Below are positions 33,423 to 43,709 of a DNA stretch of 64,000 bases, piece after piece. Source of the DNA: Pictodentalium vernedei (Eukaryota; Mollusca; Scaphopoda; Dentaliida; Dentaliidae); NCBI GenBank assembly GCA_031216915.1, contig CM062289.1, forward strand, positions 250,289,113 through 250,353,112, in the 5' to 3' direction. The notes below the pieces were generated by a model. That model did not search any database, was not told the DNA's origin, and saw nothing but the letters and a program-made list of their open reading frames with translations. The first letter of the stretch is position 1, and each line of letters begins with the position of its first letter. A program made the position numbers and the translations under genes.

Positions 33423-33554
33423 AACGTTACTACCGTGAGCTCGCCATAAGAGCTTCACAAATCTGAAATTATATTACGGAGAGCTCGCCATAAGAGCTTC
33501 ACAAATCTGAAATGTTATTACCGTGCGCTCGCCATAAGAGCTTCACCCGCTTAG
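33423..33554. repeat. 44-bp tandem repeat, about 2.6 units
   Basis: GAGCTCGCCATAAGAGCTTC at 33437, the same at 33481, and GCGCTCGCCATAAGAGCTTC at 33525, exactly 44 bp apart, each preceded by (G)TTA(C)TACCGT-like bases and followed by ACAAATCTGAAAT in the first two. Confidence 0.9.
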
Positions 33555-33559
33555 GCTCA

Positions 33560-34821
33560 AATGTCAACGGCTGTCCGTAACTGTACCTCTGGCTGTCGGA
33601 GGGTTCCGACCAGCAATGTTTGTCATCTATAAAGCCACCGTACTTCTGATTTGGGTCAGATATTGTCTACTCATACCTTATGTGCCTTTTGAAAGTTCTC
33701 CGTGAAAGTCCTATTGAAATGTTCACTGTTCCTAGTTGAATTCACGATTCACAAATGCCCCTTTTTGTGCTAGGGCGAAATTGTCACTCACGTCGATTTC
33801 CAGTCGGTATTACGATGCTTCGACAGCAAAACAAACTACTCCCAACGCAATCAGTCTGACGCTTCAAAGGGTTAATACGCACAATACAATTAACCTGCAC
33901 TTCTGACTATTGCAAGCTGATATCTGCTACTCGACAATCTAAACTTTAACGTTTCACCTTGGGTTTTCCTTCTCAACGAATTTGGCACTGTAGCCGCCTA
34001 TCAACCTTAAGCTAGATCAATCGTCGAATGCCCTGTCTGGCGATTCCAGCCGTTTCAGGGTCCTGTGATCGAAGGTACCCATATGCCAGGAAACAGAGTC
34101 CGCCTGTCCTGGACTTCACCAACGTGTGTGTGACCCCAAGTGTGTATCTAATGCTCTGCTCTTCAAGGTATATATACCTTTTACCCTAAACTGTCAGGTG
34201 GACAGACGCTTATCTGTCCATCTGCCAAAACGGTGGGAGATGACGTATATCGAGGCAGAATCAATACAAGTCATCTCGCGCGTGACTTAACGGTGACTTC
34301 ACTTGTCGAGAGAACCGATTCGTTCCTGCCACTCATTGCTATACTAATGATCAGGTGACGACACGACAGACATTTCTCTCTTTTAGAATCTCGTTTCTCA
34401 ATTGGCCGTGACGATATCCTGCCACCAACCAACCGATTACGTCTCGTAAGACTCGCGACTACTGTATAACTTAAATGAGATTAGACCTTATCTAACATAC
34501 CGTTTCTCCCCTGGGTCCCTGCCCTGAAGCTGGATATACATCACGTATGTTTTTTCTATACCCAGCTTCACAGAGAAGTGAAATCCACGTAGGTTTTTCG
34601 CCTTGATGCGGAATATCTTTTGAACTTACAATATCTTTATATATGAGGCCCCTTGCCCCTGTATTTAGGCTGGCTTTGCTCTGACAAAACCCTAGTAACG
34701 TTTATATATATATATTTCCCAAACCGGTCGATACTCTCCAGCAAAAGAATAATAGTGCAAGCATAACCAGGGAAATTATCAGCATGAACGTTTATTTTAT
34801 TGAGTATATCTTCCTTTTTAG
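33560..34821. other. Intronic sequence before PDE exon g
   Basis: No exon other than the one at 34822. A short inverted repeat GAAGCTGGATATA / TATACCCAGCTTC lies at 34526-34571. Possibly an old LTR or other element by its evener base composition, but no frame or termini support this. Confidence 0.4.
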
Positions 34822-34905
34822 GCAAATATGGACAGAGAGCGACAAGAAGAACTTCCTAAACTACAGCTAGGATGGATCGATGGGATATGCGTACCACTAT
34901 ACAAG
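34822..34905 (+). CDS. PDE11A-like: PDE11-like exon g (purine-clamp Gln, LPKLQLGWID)
   Basis: Acceptor ttccttttttag, donor gtaaag, phase 0 at both ends, 28 codons. Encodes ANMDRERQEELPKLQLGWID and GICVPLYK. The Gln of LPKLQ is the invariant glutamine that binds the purine ring. The intron before it is 20.2 kb and holds most of the repeats of the window. Confidence 0.92.
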
Positions 34906-35507
34906 GTAAAGAACTACCCGTACCTCCCTTGCGATTACGATGAAAGTTTTTAATGTCCCCACAAGATTTTTCTTTCGTTGTCCAGGGCACTAACGGACAT
35001 TTGGCCGTCAATCTGGTAACATATTTAAACGGTTTAACGTTTATCTGGTATTGTTTGTTACCTGCGTGTCCAGTCATCAAGCTTTCGAAATTAATTTTTA
35101 TATTTTATACATGACTGTCAACAGCGAACTGTGCAGGCCTATATTGTATTCGTAGGTAGATTCGGTATCAATTTATTCCTACGGCCCTGCCGGTATGTAG
35201 GAGTCAATTGTTACTAACTCTGCTTCCTTTCCTAAGTTGGTGTATATTTTGTTGCTTGCTCTTGAACTGCTACCATTTTACGCAAAAAGTATCCGTTAAG
35301 GGTTGAGATAGCCAATTCTCCGAGGTAGCGCGTGAAACTATGAGGAACAGTGAAGAGAGTGTCATAGATTCTGTTGACTTCCGACTATATAGCTGGGCCC
35401 TACTGAATATACATTATCCTTTCAACTGCAAAAACACGCTTTTTGGATTTAGAACCATGGTCGGTCCTAATGTTATTAAGCAAATGGTTGTTCAGTAAAT
35501 GTCCGTG

Positions 35508-35694
35508 GTAGATAAATTAATATTTCAACCAGCCTCAACGCTGTACGCGGAAATATTAATTATTATACCCTCAATATTTAATATGGACCCTTTCAATTGA
35601 TGTCCTTGATCTGATATAGAGGATACAAACATAGTTCGGATCGGTTATCAGATGTCTGGATATGACACGTTTCGGTGAGCGCTAAAGCCTCTTT
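35508..35694. mobile_element. Degenerate family C MITE
   Basis: AATTAATATTTCAACC, CGCTGTACGCGGAAATATTA, TTTAATATGGACCCTTTCAA and GAGCGCTAAAGCCTC follow the order of family C. No intact ends. Confidence 0.45.
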
Positions 35695-35699
35695 ATATT

Positions 35700-36615
35700 T
35701 AGCAAATGAATTGGAATACTTAAGTGAACCAAGTATGTTTTTTCAAGCAAAAAAAAAAAAATTAGAAATAATTAGGTGAAATACCCTACGATTCAAGAAA
35801 AACAAACCCAGTGGAAATAATTTTGAAATACACCTACGATTCATCAAGCAAAAACAAACGTATTGGAGTTAATTAGATGGAATACATGAATGCCTCATCT
35901 TTCTATCCAGTTTATTATTTTTCCAACCTTTTTCTTCTAAAACACAGCTCAGAACGTTCTGAATAAGCTCTGTTTTGGAGACAATTAATAAACTTTTTTA
36001 AGTATTCAAAAAGTGTTTTACTGTCGTCTGCTAGCCCTGTTATGTAAAATCGAAAAAGAAATCGTATCGATAATCTAATAGATGCGGAAAAATGCACACA
36101 TTTCTGTAACTATCTGTAATCACGTGCACATAACACATGCTGAGAGGGCACACAAAATTATACAAAATCGATTATGAAATGTTACAAATAGTTATTTTTG
36201 GCCTTCAAAGCTTGTGTCGTCGATCAGTTGTGGTGAGAGAGGTAACATCAAGCCATCACAGTGCAGCTCATAAATTATTCATTGAAGTCTTTAAAAGCAT
36301 ATTTTGCAAACGTTTTAAAGTGTGAAAACTGCACTGTAGAATAAATCAATGGGTGAATTACTATTATACCTAATTTTTTATAAGGAACAGTTACTATTGT
36401 AATACAAAAATATGTAAGGTGGCTCGCTTTAGTCGACGATCTCGTCAACAACAATACGACAAATCTTATAACTATACTCTTATAATAATGCACATACACT
36501 GGATGCCATCGTTCAAGAATATGTAGATGAAAGCGTTAATCTCGTTGCATTTCTGTAAATCGCAGAGCAGCGAAGCTGGCCGATTTGGTAGGGGGCCTAA
36601 CCGGATTTGTCGCGA
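35700..36615. other. Intronic sequence, nothing recognised
   Basis: AT-rich; three short blocks near 35750-35890 share AAATACCTACGATTCA-like words (TACCCTACGATTCAAG, CACCTACGATTCATCA), a weak local repeat. Confidence 0.45.
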
Positions 36616-36619
36616 CTGT

Positions 36620-36765
36620 GATATTCCAACTATATCATCAAGGCATGCCTTTGTTGAAGGCATGCCTTGATGATATAGTTGGAATATTAGTCAGTGGTGG
36701 TCATAGTTCTATGCTTGATGATATAGTTGGAATATACGTCAGCCGTGGTCATACTTCTATGACAT
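36620..36765. repeat. Palindrome M plus two direct copies
   Basis: GATATTCCAACTATATCATC-AAGGCATGCC is followed after TTTGTTGAA by its complement (palindrome 36620-36688). The right arm with its flank GTCAGTGGTGGTCATA is repeated directly at 36713-36762 as GCTTGATGATATAGTTGGAA and GTCAGCCGTGGTCATA. Confidence 0.85.
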
Positions 36766-36769
36766 TAAT

Positions 36770-38325
36770 TAGTGAATAAATAAAGTACATACGTAACAGT
36801 CGTGACGTAACTTCTTATTTCATTAACACGTACCGTACCAGAACATCAAATTGATCATTGTGGACCCCCCAACAGTCCGAATCGGGAACTATAGCTCTCT
36901 ATTTGCATTGCCACCTCTGCGTGTGTGACGCAAATTCAGGTATCAGATCTCATGCTTTAAGTAAGTACTTTTTCACTATCTACAGAGAATCTACATCTTA
37001 AAATTCCATTTCTGACGAAAATGTCCGACTGGAGGAATTATTGGGGGATATTTGTCACACAATTCCTACCCCATTCCCTCTTACAGACGGCCCTGACACT
37101 CAAAGGTAAAATTATACGATTCGTTTTGGAAGAATGGAACAGTAATATCTGTTTCGTTGCAAGATTAACTTACCACAAGGTATCTTCGTCGATTTGTTAT
37201 CCAGCAGTTTCTTGTCGTTTGGCAGTGTTTCCGGACGTTACACAAAATATCAACCTTCAATAAGTTTCGTCCTCCCATCAGTTGCGCCCATGATATATTT
37301 TCCCCCAAAATACTCAAAACAGAATAGGACCAATACCGCCCGGTCTTCAGTCAGTGAATGTTTACCGCCATTCGACGTAAAACGTATAATCAACCATGCC
37401 GAGTTTTATTGACCACACCTTGAAAGCTGTTTTCTTACTTCAGTCAGATTCATTTTTCGATTTCATTGGAGAGAAGGGGTCGTGCGAGGAGGATATGATG
37501 ATCCACAGGTCCGACTACTATGAACTGATTATTTATTGCCTTGGTTTGAAATTTTGTGATTTCGTGCGATTGAAAGCACTGCACAGACCACACAGTCGGA
37601 TGTTGTTAATTTTCTGCAGTCCAATTTGATTGGAACCGCTCGAGAAGAACTGACACTTTTGGGAACACCCCAGAGCTGAGAGGTTTTGATTTTTCAGATT
37701 CTCTTTCGGTTTCAGGAAAAAACCTAGGCTTCAGTTCATTTTTTATATAATTTAATCATTTGCCCCGCCTCTGCGTTTGATTGATTGAAAGCATACAGCG
37801 TGAAAATCGTCAAAATCGTATAAACAAAATCACGACATGATTTGGAATGTCGCAACACGTTCGCACATCCGACCCAACTTTGGAGAGTATGGAAGCCCCG
37901 CCCACTCAATCCAATTGTCACCGTGAGGGCGTGACGGCAGACTGATAGACGGATAACAAGCTTGTAAACAAAGATCAATGATCGAGTTTTCATCTCCTCC
38001 AGTCAGCGAGAATATAATGATAATTTCTCAGGAACAATTGAATTTCATAAAATATACCGAAGTGGGAGACGAATAAAAGATCATGTACCCAAACATGATT
38101 TTGGGGGAACTTAAAAAAAATGTTTTTAATGATATTGTTACGTGACTTGCTAAATATCTGTCTTCTGCGATCGAAAATCAAAACAACAAACAATTTGACA
38201 ATGATTGACGTGACGTGTTTGCGGCACACTTTCTTGAGTTTGACTGTTGTCTTATGCGAAAATTAAAAGTTTCTCGTTCACGTATACATAGTTTTTATAT
38301 TTTAATATTGCAGTCGGATTAAATT
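36770..38325. other. Intronic sequence, nothing recognised
   Basis: Open frames up to 85 codons on both strands without family features. Confidence 0.45.
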
Positions 38326-38329
38326 ATAG

Positions 38330-38479
38330 GAAATAACTGTTGTTTTCCTTCGGTTTATGCGATATAAACCGAAAATTTTCAGCACAAGCTTAATCATAAC
38401 TCGCTACGCGAGTTATGAAGCTTGTGCTGAAAATTTTTAGTTTATATCGCATAAACCGAAGGAAAACAACAGTTATTTC
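38330..38479. mobile_element. 150-bp palindrome H
   Basis: Arms of about 73 bp, GAAATAACTGTTGTTTTCCT to complement, near-perfect, turning at AACTCGCTACGCGAGTT. Single copy here, no coding content. Confidence 0.85.
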
Positions 38480-39064
38480 TTAACTACGTGTTAAGAACAG
38501 ATAGTGAACCATCAGGTTCCTTAACTTTGAAAAGAAATCACAAACGTTTGTACGACATCACTTACCACAACAGCCATGTCTTTCTATAAGTAACTGCATT
38601 TGGTTCATCTTAACCTCCCTTTGATCATCATTCTTAGTTGTTCTGAGGGATCAGTTGCTAGGCCTATTGAGTCATAAAACAAACATAAATTAGGGTAAAA
38701 ATGGATAAAGTTAATAAAATCTATGTTGTGTTCCCATTATTTTTTTTCTCACTTATTGACTCGTGCTACGTTCGGCCTCTTGTCGGGCATACTAAGTATT
38801 GGGAGTCCATATTTGTCGCTAGTCCACTTCCCTCCCAGTAAGATAGTTTGATCAGTTTTTGCATATGCACAGTAAAGTCGTTCGGTCTGTATTTCTGGGT
38901 CTTAAGGTTCGGTTTTCCGGTTTGCCACAAAAAAACCCGGATCCGAACCAGAAACCGAAAAAAACGCCCAGCCCTAGACGACACCAGAATTAATCTCGAA
39001 TATATTCCAAAAACATTAAACAGTAGGTCGCATTTTTAAGTTAAAAACTACATATCTGGTGGAT

Positions 39065-40628
39065 ATATACTACTCAAAGTTTGCTAAGCACCAAGTATAT
39101 CCAACTACTTGTTTTACGTTTTAGTTGAAACATTATTATGAAAAGTGTATATATTTTTTATTTAATTATATCTTTAATGATTTAAGCACAGAAATTAAGA
39201 TTTTGTTTGTGTTTGACATTATGGTTTAGGTTTTGAATACGATAACCATGGAAAATGGATATTATTGGTAAAAGAGGAAATTTTTCAAATTTGCCAAAAA
39301 GTTGACGGAGCGAACTGATATGGGTTCAATATCGAGTATGAGACCCATTATTTTTAATTACAGCTTCACAACGCCTTCTCATGCTCCCAATCAGGTTCCA
39401 GATGGTCATTTGTGGGATGTTGTTCCATTCTTGGACCAGCTTCTGGACACTTCTTGGTTGGACTGGACGGACTGAAATTTCAAGCTGCAACTCATTCCAG
39501 ATATGTTCGTTTGGATTGAGGTCAGGAGATCTTGCTGGCCAGTCCCTACGCTCAATCCCCTCCCTCTGGCGGCACTCCCGGGCAGCATGGGCAACATGAG
39601 GACGGGCATTATCGTCCACCAGAATGAATCTCTCACCCACTGCACCTGCATACAATCTGACGTGGGCATCCAGGATCTCATCGATATAACGCTGTGCAGT
39701 CAGTGTATCACGGTCAAGGACACAGAGCTATGCACGTTCATCCCAGCTGATGCCGCCCCAGACCATTATTGACCCTTCGCCATAGCGGTCAAGCTCAGCA
39801 ATGTTGGCTGCATGGAATCGCTCTCCTGGTCTTCTCCATACCCTAGAACGCCTATCTGTGATGTCTAGGCAGTACCTTGACTCATCTGTAAAAAGGACAG
39901 ATCGCCAATCTTCTCTGGTCCATCCAACGTGATCCATGGCCCATTCATATCGTGCCTGGCGGTGGTTCAGAGACAGCTGAATGGTCTTCTCGATCGGAGA
40001 CCACCTTCGTGCAACCTTGCCCGGATAGTCTGCGTCGAAACATTTACCCGGATGCATTCTGAAGGTCACTGCGAAGCTGGGTTGCAGTGTCAACGCGGTT
40101 CATACGGGCCTGAATGATCAAAAACGGGTCTTCAGCTGCAGATGTTGCCCAGTCTATGCCACCACCGTATCGTCTGACTGGTGTGCCATACTGCTGAAAT
40201 CTTGCCCAGGCTCTGATGATCACCGTATGGTGCACACCAAGGGCTTCACCAACCTGACGGTGGGCAGACCCTTGTTCCCCCAACCCTACAGCCCGCCACA
40301 TTTCTGCTTCAGACAAATGTTTTCTTACATTTGCATTCGCCATATTCGATCATTAAATCACAAGGGTTTGTGTTGAAATGAAGACTGAATACCCTACACA
40401 CCTCATGTACATGTCGACAGTACACGAAAACATCATGAAAATCAAGGGGTACATGCTTTCCATGACTATCATGAAAAGTCTGCCCGTCAAGAGAGTAAAT
40501 GTAAACAATGGGGACCATCTCAATACATTCCTCAATCACATCCACCAAAAATATCGCAAATGTGTCACAAGAAAATTTCACAATGATGTGTCAAATATGT
40601 GGTGCTTAGCAAACTTTGAGTGGTATAT
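39065..40628 (-). mobile_element. Tc1/mariner element, about 1.56 kb, near full length
   Basis: Inverted termini ATATACTACTCAAAGTTTGC at 39065 and the complement of ATATACCACTCAAAGTTTGC ending at 40628; the match runs about 28 bp to AAGCACCA. Flanking TA fits Tc1/mariner target choice. Contains a frameshifted transposase on the minus strand. Confidence 0.9.
39326..40343 (-). pseudogene. Tc1-like transposase, DD34E, frameshifted
   Basis: Three overlapping minus-strand frames together give a near-complete transposase of about 340 residues. 40343 down to about 40044: MANANVRKHLSEAEMWRAV with a helix-turn-helix (QVGEALGVHHTVIIRAWARF). About 40090 to 39728: LNHRQARYEWAMDHVGWTRE, VLFTDESRYCLDITDRRSRV and GEGSIMVWGG, carrying the first Asp. 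About 39700 to 39326: LVDDNARPHVAHAARE and SPDLNPNEHIWNEL with the second Asp and the Glu, 34 residues between them. Catalytic residues are intact; at least two frameshifts inactivate it. Confidence 0.9.
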
Positions 40629-40750
40629 TTAGTTTATATCACATTACATTTGTATGTTTCAAACACAATACCTCTGTTATTTCTATTATCCACAACAAAT
40701 ATTTCTTTGAAATTGGTAACGAAATTATGAACAGATCCTACTCCACGTCA

Positions 40751-40871
40751 GACTAGGGCTGGTAATCAGATTTAAACCACTCATAGAATAAGGGTTTTAA
40801 CCACTCGGCAAGCCGAGTGGTTAAAACCCTTATTCTATGAGTGGTTTAAATCTGATTACCGGCCCTAGTAC
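40751..40871. mobile_element. Palindromic element E, copy 2
   Basis: GACTAGGGCTGGTAATCAGA to CTGATTACCGGCCCTAGTAC; arms near 55 bp with a CGGCAAGCCG turn in a GGTTTTAACCACT stem. Lies 14 bp from the family Q element. Confidence 0.88.
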
Positions 40872-40884
40872 ATATTTGTTTTAT

Positions 40885-41381
40885 TTATACCATGCTCTTA
40901 ATAAATAATCGACTTTGTCTCTTAAAATGGAGAAAAACACGACACTTTCTATCGCAAACATGCGGGTTTGTTTTGTTTACATCTGCGCCGGTGGGCAGTA
41001 CTACCGGCTGCACGTGAATGCTTGATTGACAGCTAGAGACATCGACAAATTTGATTGAATTTACCTTGCTTTTTAAGTCAAATTAATAACAATTCTTAAA
41101 TTTTATTTTACATATTTAACTGTAGGTATTTTAAACTTAATAAGTCACCGCACGTAGTAGATAGTACCGCAAAGCGTCGTATGTTCGAATGAAACATCGC
41201 GAAGTCTGAATGTATCGAAGTTGGCAAATTGCGTCGTCAAAGGTCAAATTTGATGAACTTCCGACTATTGGTCTGATTTGTTTTTAAACGCAGTAATAGC
41301 TTTACACCGGTAGTGGGGTTAAAAACGTAAATTTAACATTCAGGCTTTTCACAGGTAGTAGCGTAGGCGAGCATGGTATGA
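40885..41381. mobile_element. 497-bp TIR element (family Q), copy 2
   Basis: TTATACCATGCTCTTAATAA to GCGAGCATGGTATGAA. Colinear with 24737-25239 across its whole length with scattered substitutions and small indels. Ends about 150 bp before the terminal PDE exon. Confidence 0.85.
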
Positions 41382-41529
41382 ATGTTAGTAAATCTTCAAT
41401 GCATGATACCAGAGCTCGGCAGGGTTTTCTATTATTCACATACTATTGATTGGCAAATGTTTGACACCTGGTTTTTTCAAATATGTTGGGGTAAACATAA
41501 AATATCAGGAAAATTTTTCTCTTTTTCAG

Positions 41530-41655
41530 GCTCTTGCAAAATATGACGACGGTTTTCAGCCAATGTTGGAATATGTCATGAGTAACAGATCCAAGTGGGA
41601 AATATTGGACTCAGAAAGACTAAACCAAGCCATGTGCAATAGTAATAGCACGTGA
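41530..41655 (+). CDS. PDE11A-like: PDE11-like terminal exon with stop
   Basis: Acceptor cctctttttcag-type (ctctttttcag) and then 41 codons plus TGA at 41653-41655. Reads ALAKYDDGFQPMLEYVMSNR, SKWEILDSERLNQAMCNSNS and T. N-R-S-K-W-E matches the last helix of PDE11; the tail after it is shorter than in vertebrate PDE11A. No AATAAA was found close downstream; the 3' UTR end is not determined and a MITE starts at 41764. Confidence 0.9.
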   Translation, partial: ALAKYDDGFQPMLEYVMSNRSKWEILDSERLNQAMCNSNST

Positions 41656-41763
41656 TAAAACAGTTCTCATCGAGTATATAAGAAACGGGTATATACTAGG
41701 GTCGATATTAACAAATACGTAAGCCAACTTCAGTAACAATTATTGATGTGTGGTTAAGTATCT

Positions 41764-42010
41764 TTAACCCCTGTGCTATAACGAATTGACAGACGCCACT
41801 TGCAAAAACTGTTGAATAACTAAATATTTTCATTTTTGTGACTCAAAATCATAGCTTATGATCATTCATTGGAACGGGCTCGTAGCAACGAGTGGTCACA
41901 CGCTATGTTTCTGAGGCAAAAACTGAAAAAAATATTCAGATTAGAATGGCGAGTTTTATTTTTATGTATAACGCCAAACGGTTGTGGACGTTACATAAGA
42001 TAAGGGTTAA
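41764..42010 (+). mobile_element. Foldback MITE family A, copy 7, diverged
   Basis: TTAACCCCTGTGCTATAACG to GATAAGGGTTAA; left arm CAGACGCCACTTGCAAA, core CATAGCTTATGATCATTCAT. Located 110 bp past the PDE stop, so it may be in the 3' UTR. Confidence 0.7.
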
Positions 42011-42111
42011 ACACCTGTTGGCATAAAGTTTTTAGATGATAATATAACTTATGAAATCCGTCGTAGCCTGTGAATCCGTCTTATGCCACTTCTGTTGTTA
42101 ACCGTTCACTT

Positions 42112-42346
42112 AACGACCCAAAAACATAAAACCTTTACACTTGTGTTTTCTAGAATTGTATTTTCTACTTATTAGTATAACTGACTAAAATGAATGATTA
42201 GTATTTTAAAAGACATGACAATTTGCCAACTGGAAAATTGAAATATCTTTCAAAATTCTAATGGTTCATTTCAACCTATTTAAAGTCATAACTAGAAAAT
42301 ACAATTCTAGAAAATACAATTGTAAAAGTTTTATAGTACTGGGCCC
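42112..42346. mobile_element. Palindromic MITE family D, copy 2
   Basis: TTGTGTTTTCTAGAATTGTA, CAATTTGCCAACTGGAAAAT and GAAAATACAATTGTAAAAGT, with the outer TTTTATAGTACTGGGCCCC. Confidence 0.8.
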
Positions 42347-42404
42347 CGGTCAAATACGCCGATCGCCATGAAAGTGCGTTATAAAAGATCACTGTTTAAA
42401 TTTT

Positions 42405-42510
42405 TTCATCTTTTTTTTACTTTCGGGCTAGAGCTTATGTCCGCGTATTGGAACGTGCTCGACTTTCTCGTTCCAATGAGATACATTAGTTCAGTTTTGA
42501 AGCTTTATAT
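42405..42510. mobile_element. Degenerate family A core
   Basis: GAGCTTATGTCCGCGTATTG, GAACGTGCTCGACTTTCTCG and TTCCAATGAGATACATTAGT keep the foldback core of family A; the arms are lost. Confidence 0.5.
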
Positions 42511-42752
42511 TATATTTCATGAGAAATATTTTCACCTCGACGTCTTTGTTGTGTTAGGTGTGCGGTTGTTTGATTTTGCTGGTAACAATATTATGAAGTA
42601 TAAGTTACGTGGTGTTTCTTGTGAGTGTTTATGATATTTCAGACAACACTGTGAAGTTTTTTAAATTTAAAGCATGCCATACGTTCCCAGAATATGTGAT
42701 TCGACCAAGCTTTCAGGCCACCAGTCTAATTCTGAAAGGAACCCGGAGCTGT

Positions 42753-43120
42753 ATTTATTTATTTATTTATTGATGTTTAAGGTCACATATTTATGCACAA
42801 TGGCTAATCATGACCGTGACAGTTTTATGGGTGGAGGAAGCCGGAGTACCCGGAGAGAACCACCGAGCAACGACGAGCAGCTGCCAGCTCCCCAACATCG
42901 TAACTCCGCACTGCAGCACAGGCAGGGTTAGATTGGTTGAAGACATGCATACCATCGACGTGCAGTACGCCTTAGTACACGGCGTCATCGTGCCCCCACA
43001 CGGGCAATGGAGATGAAGTGTCTTGCCCAAGGACACAACGCGGTTGCCGCAGGTGGGATTCGAACCGAGGACCTCTCGGCTTGCAGTCTGCACCTCTACC
43101 TACTGAGCCACCGCGCTCCC
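42753..43120 (-). mobile_element. SINE with tRNA-derived head, copy 2
   Basis: Perfect 12-bp target duplication ACCCGGAGCTGT (42741-42752, 43121-43132). Minus strand: GGGAGCGCGGTGGCTCAGTA with box A, box B GGTTCGAATCC, TGTCCTTGGGCAAGACACTT, body, and tail TGTGACCTTAAACATCAATA plus (AATA)n. Confidence 0.92.
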
Positions 43121-43321
43121 ACCCGGAGCTGTTATGTCTTGTTTGTTTACTCACTTTTCGTGGCGTTTGCTCTCCATTAATGATTAATGCAATGTTCCTT
43201 TATTCACAAGTATATACAGATATTCGTCGTACGAAAGCATAAAGCTAAATCTACAACCGTGGTGAGTCTTCACTCTGGAATATTTAGGTTACACAGAATT
43301 GTAACATCACTAAAAGTTCGG

Positions 43322-43553
43322 TTAACCCTTTACCCAACGTTACGGCCAAAACCGATCAGCGCTATTCTCAAAAATCGCCAATTAATTTTCATTTTTTGTC
43401 TCAAAAACATTGGTTATGACCCCTTGTTGGAACGAGCTCGATGAGCTCGTTCCAACGAGGGGTCATAACCTATGTTTTTGAGACAAAAAAATGAAAAACA
43501 TTAGTTATTCAAGAATTTGTGTCGTCTGCTTTTCATGTTAGGTAAAGGGTTAA
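43322..43553 (-). mobile_element. Foldback MITE family A, copy 8
   Basis: TTAACCCTTTACCCAACGTT to GGTAAAGGGTTAA. Core nearly perfect: GGTTATGACCCCTTGTTGGA around GAGCTCGATGAGCTC. Confidence 0.9.
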
Positions 43554-43611
43554 ATCAATTCTCGAGTGAGAATAGCTTTTGGATTGATTCAAAGAAAAAG
43601 AATTTTTATTT

Positions 43612-43703
43612 TACTTTTAGATTCAATCTGCTGGAATATTTCAGTTGGTCGAAAAAGCTTTTCCGGCGAAATGAAATATTCCAGACGATTGAATCTAAAA
43701 CAT
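43612..43703. repeat. Palindrome O
   Basis: TTTTAGATTCAATCTGCTGG and complement CCAGACGATTGAATCTAAAA, with GGAATATTTCA / TGAAATATTCC inside. Single copy. Confidence 0.75.
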
Positions 43704-43709
43704 AGGCGA

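Larger units (their letters stand above)
429..41655 (+). other. PDE11A-like: 3' part of a PDE11-like cyclic nucleotide phosphodiesterase gene, eight exons
   Basis: Class I phosphodiesterases hydrolyse cAMP and/or cGMP to the 5'-monophosphates in the cytosol; vertebrate PDE11 uses both. Eight exons (429-536, 2171-2280, 3362-3452, 8643-8743, 12498-12639, 14587-14661, 34822-34905, 41530-41655) join in frame to 278 residues and a stop. In order they show [24 protein letters not shown] and HHFNHAVMIL, ILATDLSL, ILMTSCDIATITKPW, EFFDQGDKERNEL, LPKLQLGWIDGIC and NRSKWE. The metal ligands (His of HNWRH, His-Asp of HDLDH, Asp of TSCD) and the purine-clamp Gln of LPKLQ are present, so the domain looks functional. 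The roughly 60 N-terminal residues of a normal catalytic domain, and any GAF domains, must be upstream of the window. Introns are 1634, 1081, 5190, 3754, 1947, 20160 and 6624 bp. [13 protein letters not shown] and the C-terminal part resemble PDE11 more than PDE5 or PDE10; the subfamily is inferred by eye. Confidence 0.9.

Noticed and set aside
33437-33554. CRISPR-like direct repeats
   Set aside because: The 44-bp units are directly tandem without spacers, and the DNA is eukaryotic.
33001-34600. Possible LTR retroelement or solo LTR
   Set aside because: Base composition changes, but no TG..CA ends, primer-binding site, target duplication or pol frame was found.
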